Position numbers and translations under genes: made by a program. From positions 7,408,037-7,472,036 of the forward strand of contig JBBCBC010000026.1 in assembly GCA_037126765.1 (NCBI GenBank): a stretch of 64,000 nucleotides of DNA. The letters are read 5' to 3'. Position 1 is the stretch's first letter. Each line of letters opens with the position of its first letter. The notes beneath the pieces are model-generated. The model searched no databases. It worked only from the letters and a program-made list of their open reading frames with translations, and was not told the DNA's origin. Below, piece by piece: positions 10,691 to 19,895 of the stretch. This stretch comes from Stenogyne calaminthoides. Its lineage: Eukaryota; Streptophyta; Magnoliopsida; Lamiales; Lamiaceae.

Positions 10691-11459
10691 TGGGTGTTAG
10701 ATTCTGGAGCATCGTTTCATTCGTTCAGCAGTGCTGACGTGATGGAGAAGTACACTTCCGGGAACTTTGGGAAGGTTTATCTAGCTGATGATGAGCCTCT
10801 GGAAATCAAAGGGAAGGGGGATGTTCAGATCAAGACACCAAATGGAACTGTTTTGCAGTTGAAAGATGTGAGACATATTCCTGGATTGAAGAAGAATTTA
10901 CTCTCAGTAGGGCAGCTTGATGACGAGGGTTACAAGGTGATCTTTGGTTGCAATATGTGGAAGATATCCAAAGGTGCCATGGTAGTGGCTCGAGGCAACA
11001 TGGAGGGAACGTTGTACATGACACGCAACACCCAGGACAACATTGCTCTTGCAGGTGAAAGAGGGAATGCAGATTTGTGGCATTGTCGTCTTGGCCACAT
11101 GAGTGAGAAAGGGATGAAAGTTATGTGTTCGAAGGGTAAACTGTCAGACCTCAAGACAGTTGACATCGGGTTATGTGAGGACTGTGTATTCGAAAAATAG
11201 AAAATGGTGAGTTTTTCGAAGGGAGGCAGAACCTTGAAGAAGTAGAAGCTGGAGTTAGTCCACAACGACTTGTGGGGTCCAGCACCAGTGACATCTCTTG
11301 GTGGAGCGTCATATTACATGACTTTCATTGACGACTCTACGAGGAAGGTATGGGTTTATTTTCTGAAAAATAAGTCTGATGCATTTAATGCTTTCAGGAA
11401 GTGGAAGACCCTTGTAAAAACTGAGACAACTCTCAAAGTGAAGTGTTTGAGATCGGATA
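10691..11459 (+). pseudogene. Protease and integrase N-terminal part of element D pol (truncated)
   Basis: The aspartic protease motif LDSGASFHS has its catalytic Asp codon at 10700-10702, followed by the RHIPGLKKNLLSVGQL block. The integrase zinc finger (LWHCRLGHM, CEDC) starts at about 11078. A TAG near 11198 precedes the integrase core, where the first catalytic Asp lies in HNDLWGP and the second in RSDN. The sequence then breaks off before the catalytic Glu. Integrase, if whole, would insert element cDNA in the nucleus. The truncation and the stop rule out function. Confidence 0.8.
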
Positions 11460-11790
11460 ACAGTGGTATCAGAGCCATGGTCCCAGGCGAAACAGTGTGG
11501 AGTAGTCCCCGGTCTTAAACAAATAAGACAGTGAAGCCTTGGTGAAAAAAACGAGGGGGTCGTTTGAGAGGAGGCTCGGTGGTCTTTGTTTGAGGGGAGG
11601 ATTGTTGGAGTTCAAACAATATCCCACATCGAAATAATATGGGAGGATCATGGGGTTTATTAGGATGGACACAATCTCAATTGGTATGAGGTCTTTTGGG
11701 AGATGTCCAAAAACAAATCCGTGCGGGCTTGGCCCAAAGCGGACAATATCATACCAATGCGGGGATTTGGGTCCATCCAGGGTTCTAACA
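11460..11790 (+). mobile_element. TRIM-like mini LTR retroelement lacking its 5' LTR
   Basis: It starts with a PBS (TGGTATCAGAGCC, 11464-11476), has only about 125 internal bases without coding capacity, then a purine-rich tract (TGAGGGGAGGA, about 11591-11601), then a short LTR at 11603-11790 (188 bases) starting TGTTGGAGTTCAAAC and ending GGGTTCTAACA. This compact plan is that of TRIM elements, which use proteins from other LTR elements. The 5' LTR is missing: the PBS follows the element D integrase directly across a shared AACA. The LTR contains the self-complementary words GGGCTTGGCCC and ATTGGTATGA/TCATACCAAT. Confidence 0.6.
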
Positions 11791-12601
11791 TCCATAATTG
11801 TCGACCGATTTTTTCTTAAAAGTTCCAGATTTTATTCTAATAAAGATTTAGTTGAAAATCAATTTTTCAATTATGTGGTTTAAATCATGTCCTTAATTAT
11901 ATAATCATATTCCTTAAATCATGATTCAATTCTAATTAATTCATATATAGCAATTATTGGTAAGGTCAACTAAGCATAATTTCTTAAATTTCGGTCCATA
12001 CTTTAATTAATAATTATATGTATTGATCATGCAGCTTAATTTTAGAGATTATAGTTAATCAATCCTTGATATTATTGATTTATTAACATAAATTATGATT
12101 AAAATAAATTGAAGTTAGCTATATTAATGTTATTATTCGAAATTTCTCATATCAATATTTTTTATGTAGGTTCATATATAATCATATTTTGCATGTATTA
12201 AGAAGCTTAATTGATGGTATTTAAAAAAAAGGCTTAATTGATTTTCAAAATGTCTTTTAAATTCAGTGTAAAACTGATTAGACTACTCTTTGACTTCCAA
12301 CGACAACTCATTCTTCTTATTTTAGAGAAATTATTCTCAAATTCAATCAAATTCTAGAATTATAGCATTTTTCCTATCATTTTTACTACATTTTTTAGAA
12401 TTATACAATCTATACTTGACCATTTAAATTAGCAAGATTACAATCTGAAGGTTAATTTAATTATCATACATTATTTAAAAAATTACATCAAATTTAATTT
12501 ATAGTTTCCTTTGTTGCATAACCAATTAAGGATTCAACATTGACTATATTTCGCAACATTTTAATTCAAATCAATACTAAAAAATTTAATTGATTATCAA
12601 A

Positions 12602-12604
<3 letters not shown>

Positions 12605-12642
<38 letters not shown>
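12605..12642. repeat. (TA)n microsatellite
   Basis: About 19 uninterrupted TA/AT dinucleotides. Length is likely polymorphic and the tract is prone to assembly error. Confidence 0.9.
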
Positions 12643-12646
<4 letters not shown>

Positions 12647-13310
12647 GAATGTTTTTTTTAACATTATTATTAAATTTGTAATTTTCGATTTTTCGGATGA
12701 ATATTTATATTTAATCTAGACTGATATTATGAAATTTGAATATATTTTTTTAAGGATTTAATTTAGTAAAAAGTTAATTAAATCTTGAATTTAATTTAAA
12801 TATACTTGAATATTATATAAAAGAATATAATTAATCACTAATTGATCATTTGAGATTCTTTTAATATTTATACAGTACTTATATAGAAATCAAATTTCAT
12901 GTATAATTTTCTTTTGCTATAACATTGATTAAGGATTCGAGTAGTTTTATTTTATTACGCACATTATTTTTGGAGTAACACTATACATAATTTCCATAAT
13001 TATGTACATTGACTTTTGTTACAATATTTTCGCATTAGAATCCAATCCATTGTTTTAAACCCTTCCGATCCAATTTTCAAATACGAGTAAATTAACAGTT
13101 AGTGCCTTATCTTATTAGAATATAGATTTAAAAAATGTTATTGGAATTAAGTTATGTATGTTAAATTTTAATTTCATACTTTGACTTATTATATATCCTT
13201 TTTAAATATTTTCCCTTACTAAATTGGCATTATAATAAACATTAATTATTATTACATTATTTATTAAATATTATAACCTTTGAAATAAGTAATAATTTTT
13301 TTAGTGTTAT

Positions 13311-13621
13311 GGAATAGTAGTTTGTTAATCATAACGTAATTTTTAGAGTAAACATATATTTAAACTAATAATTAAATTGAATAATTTAATAATTGGGATA
13401 TTATTATTTGTATTTCATAGTATTTAATATTGTAAGATGAATATCATAATTTTGGATTAGTAAATTTTGTTAGCGATTTGGGTTAGAAGTTTGTTAATGT
13501 TAATTACAATTAATGTAATTTTTAAGAATTGTAATTATATTTGAACTAATAATTAAATTGAATAATTTAATAATTGATATATTATTATTTGTATTTTTTT
13601 TATTTAATATTGTAAGATGAT
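13311..13621 (+). repeat. Imperfect tandem duplication, about 181-base offset
   Basis: Two copies share AACTAATAATTAAATTGAAT (from 13363 and 13544), ATTATTATTTGTATTT and TTTAATATTGTAAGATGA in the same order, and start with GTTTGTTAAT. Divergence between copies indicates an old duplication of non-coding DNA. Confidence 0.6.
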
Positions 13622-14204
13622 TTCGCAGCAATTTTATTGTGTTCTTTAATTATTTTTGCACGAATTTAACATATAGATAAAATTAAAAAGTTTTATTGCA
13701 TCATTTATAAAATTAATTTTTAAATTTATAATTAACCATTAATATATATATCATTAAATTCAAGTATAAAATGTAAAAAAAAAATTATCAAAGTTATTAA
13801 GTATCCAAGCATTGTTTCTATATATATATTTTTTTAATTTATATATTAGTTTCACATCTTTAAATTACGATCAAAGTATTTTCTGTTTCAACTACAAAGA
13901 AAGACTTGCAAGCTTTAAATATTATAAACACTAACTTTCATTTGTATTAAACGTTGTTCAATTAATATGATGTAATATTGTATAATTCTTATAAGTTATA
14001 ATTGTACTAATATCCATTTTAAATGTTTAGAGTATTTGTTATTTAGTATAATTTACCAATTCATTGTAGAAATTTAAATATTTAAAACTAATTTAGGTTC
14101 ATTTTAATTGTAAATTTATGATGTAGAATTAAAGACTAAAAAGTTATGATTATGAGCTTTACAATTCATTAAAGAGAAGGGATATTTACTGAGATTAACC
14201 CTAA

Positions 14205-15998
14205 TCTACTAAAGGTGATTCACCTCCAATTCATATGGTGCCTTTATTTTAAATCTATGAATTTATGTGAGATGTTATTTATAGTATTATTATTAGTTTT
14301 TTAATTTTTTATTTCGGTAACTTATTACTTAATTTTGATATCTACCTTCCATTTATCTCTTATGTATTAATTAGAAATCACCCCCTATTCATGTCGTTGC
14401 TATATTTCAAATCTTATTAATTTTTATGAGAAATTATTTATGTTATTATTAATAATATAATTTTTAAATTCTAATATTAATTTTTTTAATTTAATTTATG
14501 TAAATCAATCTTTTATAGAATATAAATAATATAAATATTCTAATTTTTAGACTAGTTTTTTTATCGCGTATGTCTAAGGACTTTTTTCGTCTGCATTCAG
14601 TTTTTTTTTTTAATCTCATCTTTTTTTGAAGGGCAAAGTATTGTGTGCACAACTTTCACCGTACACCACTATTACTATTGTGGGTAAAGATCAAAACTAT
14701 AATTGTAAAGTATTAATCTTTACTCACAATAGTAATACTCGTGTACGGTGAAAGTGGTGAACACAATACCTTCTCTTTCTGAAGACATTTATTAGAAGAT
14801 TCATAGAGGTTTCTAAGGCAATTCATTTTTAAATCCCTCTCATTCTTTTTAAATATCACTAACATGTACCCCGACATACTACGCGAGATTGAAAATAATT
14901 TTTATATCATTAATCTTAAATTAAATACTTCATATATTTAATTAGTTTGATTAATTCAATTTTTATTTACTAATATTGTATGTGCATATTTTCGTTATGA
15001 TATTTTATCCCTTCATTATATAATATATACTCATAATAATTAATTTTTATTGTCATTTAAATTTTCTTACACCAACATTAACCTTAATTTTTATAATTAA
15101 ATATTTTTTAACAAAATTACTATTGGATGAAAAAAATTATTAACACAACATATTTGTAGAAAAATAATTTTTTAATAACCATGAAAATTAATCATGAGGA
15201 TTATATATGAAATAATGATGGGTGAAAATGTCAAAATGATATGTATTATATAAATAATATATAAGACAGAAATGAGTATGATTTCTAATTTTAATGGGAG
15301 GAAGTAATTTAGAATAAAAAATAAATAAAAATATGCACAAACAATACATATTATAATATAAAATATATACATGTAATTGAATTAATATAAAAATTAATGT
15401 ATCACAAAGCTTGGAAATCATATTCTTGAAGCACGAATAATTTTAGGAAGGATTATTGAGAATAAGGTATTCATCCGAAGAATGACATTGAGTAATTCGA
15501 ATCAAAAAATGTCTGTAAAGTTTAAGAGGAGACAATTTCCAATCCTATTATGTTTTGTAATGACGATAAATAAAAGTCAGAGTCAATTCTTTCGACTGTA
15601 AATTCGTACATTCTCAAGCAGATTTTCACACACGGACAATTATATGTTGTAGTCTTAAGATTTAAAATCAAAAGAGGACTGAGAATTATGTGTCTTGATT
15701 TGTATAAGTATACAATAAATATTATTTACAAAAAAAGTTTTTTGAAATTTATAATTTATATAGTTTTTTTTTTGTGCTTTTAAATCTAAATTTATGGATT
15801 CATTTGTTTATCATAAGTCATCAAGTACAATAACATAGTATGCATATTTGAATTATATTTTTATTTTTAATATTTTATGAATTATAAATTATTTGACCAT
15901 AAAAAATATTAAACGATCAAAATAATATTAAAATATTATTAATTATTTTATATAAAAATATTTTTTCAGATCCGCGAAGTTCGCGGGACTAACACTAG
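14205..15998 (+). mobile_element. Candidate non-autonomous Helitron
   Basis: The 3' end has the Helitron signature: a GC-rich hairpin CCGCGAA/TTCGCGG at 15972-15986, a short spacer, and CTAG at 15995-15998 followed by T. A plausible 5' end begins TCTACTAAAGGTGATTCACC at 14205 after an A, which fits insertion between A and T. A variant of the GATTCACC start recurs near 14373 (AAATCACC). No Rep/helicase coding is visible, so it would be non-autonomous. The 3' end is well supported; the 5' end is an inference and another TC start upstream is possible. Confidence 0.55.
14635..14772. mobile_element. Foldback MITE with about 57-base inverted arms
   Basis: The left arm (starting AAAGTATTGTGTGCAC) and the right arm (ending GAACACAATACCTT) are inverted copies with few mismatches over about 57 bases, including TTTCACCGTACAC and ATTGTGGGTAAAGAT. 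The spacer is about 30 bases. Size and structure fit a non-coding MITE. No target duplication is obvious and the superfamily is unknown. It lies inside the candidate Helitron. Confidence 0.75.
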
Positions 15999-16224
15999 TA
16001 ACATATATTTTATATATGGAGTAATTATGGAGTAATTATGTTGTTTTAAATCATATTTTGGTAAGAATATAACCATATCAATTATCATACGCAGCATAAA
16101 CATACCAAAAATATAATAATATAAGATTGAAAGTGAAAATCTAACCACGTACTCCCCCCTCATCCTCACCCTCCCACACAATTACAAACACTATTATATC
16201 ATTGAATCGATCTTCACCTAAATT

Positions 16225-16360
16225 AAACACACCACATCCCCATTAATTTTTTGAATCCTCACCAAAAATAACCACACCACACCCCATTCCATTAGTTTTT
16301 AAAATCCTCGCAAAAAATAATCACACCACATTCCCATAATTTTCTGAATCTTTGATCATT
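16225..16360 (+). repeat. Three imperfect tandem copies (about 49 bases) upstream of the PADRE gene
   Basis: The unit reads roughly CACACCACAYYCCC, then ATTAATTTTT, then AATCCTC and CAAAAATA. Copies begin near 16225, 16271 and 16321, the last shorter. They end about 70 bases before the TATA box, so they sit in the proximal promoter and may hold repeated regulatory sites. Confidence 0.65.
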
Positions 16361-16430
16361 TTGGCAAAGAATATGTTCTTAATTTACTCAAAACATTTAA
16401 ATTCGATTTTTTTTTCTCCCAAATCAAGCC

Positions 16431-16444
16431 TTTATATATATATA
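16431..16444 (+). promoter_or_regulatory. TATA box of the PADRE/DUF4228 gene
   Basis: TTTATATATATATA lies 68-81 bases before the ATG at 16512. A start about 30 bases downstream gives a 5' leader of roughly 40 bases containing CTCACTTTCTC, typical of plant leaders. Confidence 0.7.
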
Positions 16445-16511
16445 CACCCTCTCACTTTCTCAATATTGTCACACAATTTCACACTCAACTGAAATCTTGT
16501 AAATTTTTTCG

Positions 16512-16957
16512 ATGGGAAATTACGTATCGTCCTGCTCCTGCCCCTTCGGAAAACCACCCTCAACCAGGGGCACTAAGGTCATTTTCTCCTCCGGCGAAGT
16601 CCGCCGCCTGTACGGCCCGCGACGGCGGCGGAACTCATGCTGGAGAACCCGGATTCGTTCATCGTCAACGCCGCGTCTCTGCGAATCGGTGGACCATTTT
16701 CCGCTCTCAACGCCAACGAAGATCTTGAAGCCGGCACCGTGTACGTGTTTTTTCCGATGAGCCGAGTCAACTCGGTGGTGAAACCGTCCGACATGGCCGC
16801 CGCGCTATTGTTGGCCGGGAAATCATCCCCGAAGAGACCCGGCCGAGATGCGGCGGCGCCGCCTGCGACGGCGGAGTATAAGCGAAGAATGTGGATGCGC
16901 AGGTCGAAAAAGGCGGTGTTGGAGACTATTGTTGAAGAACCTGTTTCTCATAGGTGA
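16512..16957 (+). CDS. DUF4228/PADRE-domain protein, one apparent frameshift
   Basis: The ATG at 16512 gives MGNYVSSCSC, an N-myristoylation-like start (Gly2, Ser6) with nearby cysteines, common in this plant-specific family. The first 35 codons contain KVIFSSGEVRRLYGP. The frame then shifts by one base in a C-rich run near 16616-16619, after which the rest of the domain reads AAELMLENPDSF, then FSALNANEDLEAGTVYVFFPM, to a stop at 16955. Total about 148 residues, normal for the family. These small proteins are linked to stress and pathogen responses; the biochemical role is not established. GC content is far higher than the surroundings, as expected for a real single-exon gene. No other damage is seen, so the frameshift may be a sequencing error or a recent loss. 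Family assignment is confident; intactness is not. Confidence 0.8.
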
Positions 16958-17041
16958 TATTATATGATAGCAAAATATTGGTTTTGTATTATTCCTTGTA
17001 TGCTTTTACTTTGTTTAACATAGTTTTTGGGTAAGTCCACT

Positions 17042-17105
17042 TGTAAAATTTGTTCACAATATAAAATATAATAATATTAATTTTATATTGTAAACAAATT
17101 TTACA
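17042..17105. mobile_element. Small foldback MITE, 26-base arms
   Basis: The left arm starts TGTAAAATTTGTTCACAAT and is matched almost perfectly by the inverted right arm ending AAACAAATTTTACA, around a 12-base A/T spacer. It lies about 85 bases after the PADRE stop codon and may therefore fall in the 3' UTR. Confidence 0.7.
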
Positions 17106-17248
17106 CGACAATTTCTATAATATTTGGGGACCCCGGTATGTAAATCGTATTGACATTTTATCTGATCCTAATGAACAATGGAGTATTCATTTCGACTTTG
17201 TATAAGCTAATTAGTTTTCGTGATTAATTATACATATAAATTCTTCTA

Positions 17249-17405
17249 TGAAATTTGTACATAGTATAAAATTTACACTAAAGTGATACCACTATTTTTA
17301 TAAACTAATACTTATAGCATTTAATGCTATGATCTTAATTTAGAAGTGTAATGGTATCACTTTATAAGTGTAGTGATATAAATTTCATATTATGAACAAA
17401 TTTCA
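17249..17405. mobile_element. Foldback MITE related to the one at 17042
   Basis: Left end TGAAATTTGTACATAGTAT pairs with right end ATATTATGAACAAATTTCA, and inside them AAGTGATACCA pairs with TGGTATCACTTT. The terminal words resemble those of the element at 17042-17105, so the two may be the same family. No coding capacity. Confidence 0.65.
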
Positions 17406-17923
17406 GCGGAGACCAACTCATTATATTACTGTAGGTAATTTTTGTTGACACGTCTATTTACATTATGAAATTAATTAATTAATATTATTACACTTATAAT
17501 TTAATAAATATTATAATATTTATCAATTAATACTATTACACTTATAACATTAAATGTTACGTGTTCTAATTTATAAATATAATTGAAAGTTTGCGAAATG
17601 GGGTTGTTTAGTAAAACAAACTGATGTTACACTGAATGTTGTAACACTCAAATTAACACTAGTGAAACAGAGATAATAACAGCGGAAGACTCAGAAACAC
17701 AACACACGAAATTAATAAGACTTTGCACAATCTATATCAATATAGATTGTGATGCCTTATGGCCGAAATCACTATTTATCAAAATAATGAGTACAAAGAG
17801 GTTCACAGATCGAATCCTCTTGAAACAAGATCAAGCGTATGATCTAAAGGCTAAGTGTATCTCTACACGACCAAAGATGATTATTCTATGTGTATGAAAC
17901 GATCTACACCGAGACGAACATTC
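17406..17923. other. Unassigned sequence at the left border of element A1
   Basis: From about 17600 the sequence (ATGTTGTAACACTCAAATT, ATAATAACAGCGGAAG) resembles the end region of another LTR, but no partner copy or PBS is seen. A perfect hairpin AATCTATAT/ATATAGATT lies at 17729-17748. The last five bases, CATTC (17919-17923), are the candidate left target duplication of A1; its right partner lies outside the window. Confidence 0.35.
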
Positions 17924-19593
17924 TGTAGGTCCCGAACGGGTTTCGTGAGGGCAGAAGTCTAGAGGGGAGGGGTGAATAGACTTCTGAAAACTTTTTCGTG
18001 CAGATCAGGTGTGATAGCAGTTTGCCTGATCAGAGTGCAAGTGAATCAGTTTGGACTGATATCTGACTTACTGATCGCCTGAGGGCAGATCAGTTGGGTA
18101 TCTATCAGTTTAATCTGATTGTGCGGAAGCTAGTTTGTACCTGTGTGAAAAACCAGTTTTATCAAATCAGTTTCTCAAGTCATTTTTCAATCAGCTGACT
18201 AAACTGTCAAACTGATCAGATCAGTTGCTTGGTGCAGACTGATATTAACTCAGAATATGTATCCAGTTATAAGCCTGGTTGTGTGCAATAGTGTAAAGCA
18301 ATAAAGAGCAAGTAAATGCACACAAGATTTTTATAGTGGTTAAGACAATCGGTCCTACGTCCACTCTTCCCTATCACAAGGGGCACCAACTAAACCAACT
18401 TAATCGACTGGACTTAGTTTAATGTGTTAGTCCAACACCCAACAGATGTTTATCGAGTTCACAGTCAACCGATCCCAGAAATCAGAACTAGAAACCCTAG
18501 TCTGAAATCTTGCAAAACAAACTTAACCTAACTTTTGAGTTTGGGTAAAGATTTGTTGTGGTTCCAACTGGAAATCTATCCTAGTGTTTATGTAGCCTAA
18601 AAGCTAGAGGATGAGATTTCTATGCTAAGAACAATGGGATGAACACTTAGAAATAATCTTCAAATTTTGTGTTCTTCGTGCGAAAATTCTGCTATAGTTT
18701 GAGCTTCTTGATAATTTTCCGTCTCTTCACATTGAAGAGCAATCCCATATTTATAGAACATGAAATCAAAGAGCCGTTGGAGAGCAATTTAAATTTCCAG
18801 GTATATTTGGTAGGTTTGTAGGATTTGATGTGACGTGCTTCCAATATCGGCGTGGCCGAAGGCGTGATTATCGCCGTTGTCTCCGCAGCGTCGAATCCCG
18901 CATTGTCAGTCCTTTTTTGTGCACGTGTCGTTCTCTCATTGGTTTCACAAGGACCGCACTTCAGTGTTTGTTCCACCAACTAAAGTTTGACATTCTTTTT
19001 GTAGACGATTCGTATGCTCTGGTGTAACATTTTGGTTAACACCGGGTGTGAGCTGACCTGATCAGATAACTGATCAGTCTACCTGATAGAGTCTTCTGAT
19101 GCAGATTGTCTTAGCACAATTTGCAGACTCGGCTGATGTAGGTCTTCTGGTCTGGATCTTGATCTTCTAGTAGTATTCTGATCTTCAGGTTTCTCTGAGT
19201 CTCAGTGTCTTCAGTGACATACTGAGTCTTCAGGTTTCTTTGAGTCTCAGTGTCTTCAGTGACATACTGAGTCTTCAGGTTTCTTACTGAGTCTTCAGGT
19301 TTCTCTGAGCCTCAGTGACTTTAGGCTTCACCTGATCATCTGACTTCTTCTTGTCTTCTGACTTGTTTAGTCTTCTGATCATCTGACCTTATCTGGTCAT
19401 CTGATAAATTGACCTGACCTATACATATTGAGTTCCCCCTCAATATGTGACATATCTTTTACATCAGCTATCTATACATTTCAGCTGGTCATCTTAATCT
19501 GATTCTAAGTCATCAGTCAGCTAACAAATCTGACTGGTCCTATTACAACCTGTTTTGGAACTTCCATCAAAACTAAATACAAATTTCCCAACA
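17924..19593 (-). repeat. 3' LTR of A1 (1,670 bases)
   Basis: On the minus strand it starts TGTTGGGAAATTTGTATTTA and ends GGGACCTACA, matching the A2 LTR ends. A minus-strand TATA box (TATAAATAT) lies at about 18745-18755. The U3 contains a minisatellite of TCTTCAGGTTTCT and GTCTTCAGTGACATACTGAG units (19185-19318). CTGATCAG-type palindromes are abundant. Confidence 0.85.
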
Positions 19594-19609
19594 ATTTCCC
19601 CCTTTTTGA
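19594..19609 (-). other. Polypurine tract of A1
   Basis: The minus strand reads AAAAAGGGGGAAATTG immediately before the LTR start. It is the plus-strand primer for reverse transcription in LTR elements. The next 286 bases up to the ORF3 stop are non-coding. Confidence 0.85.
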
Positions 19610-19895
19610 TGGAACCAAAACACTTAATCAGAAAAACAGATAACATACATAGAAATGCAGATAATGTAAAATAGTACACACTTCAGAAGACAATGAGATG
19701 TTGTCTTAGAATCAGAGAGATAGAATATTTTATTCAGATAGGTGTGTGCATTACATATTACATAAAACATACCTATCATCTGATTCCAAGTTGTCTTCTT
19801 CAGCTGTACTTGAACCTTTGAAGTTCTTTGGGGATACCAAACATCTTGTACATCCTTTGCATCAGCTTGTCCAGATCTTCTCTTCTATGGATCCC

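Larger units (their letters stand above)
9332..11459 (+). mobile_element. Copia element D, 5' part only (LTR, PBS, gag, protease, part of integrase)
   Basis: The order 5' LTR, PBS, gag, zinc knuckle, protease and integrase N-terminus is that of Ty1/copia. The element stops inside the integrase core just after the second catalytic aspartate, at the sequence RSDN, where it joins a TRIM-like element. Reverse transcriptase, RNase H, polypurine tract and 3' LTR are absent. Two frameshifts and several stops show it is not functional. Confidence 0.8.
11791..14204. other. Long AT-rich non-coding region
   Basis: About 2.4 kb of very AT-rich DNA with no coding signal. It includes a TA microsatellite and one imperfect tandem duplication, both listed separately, and short palindromes such as TACATAATT/AATTATGTA near 12985-13010. 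Nothing else was recognised. Confidence 0.5.

Noticed and set aside
12605..12642. (TA)n tract as a replication or matrix-attachment element
   Set aside because: It is an ordinary microsatellite in AT-rich DNA; nothing nearby supports a specific role.
15172..15421. Tyr/Ile/Phe-rich ORFs that look like membrane proteins
   Set aside because: Pure A/T-rich sequence on both strands gives Ile/Tyr/Phe runs by chance; no start context or conservation.
17600..17923. Full additional LTR element left of A1
   Set aside because: The words look LTR-like but there is no TG/CA boundary, PBS or polypurine tract that I can place, so it is left unassigned.
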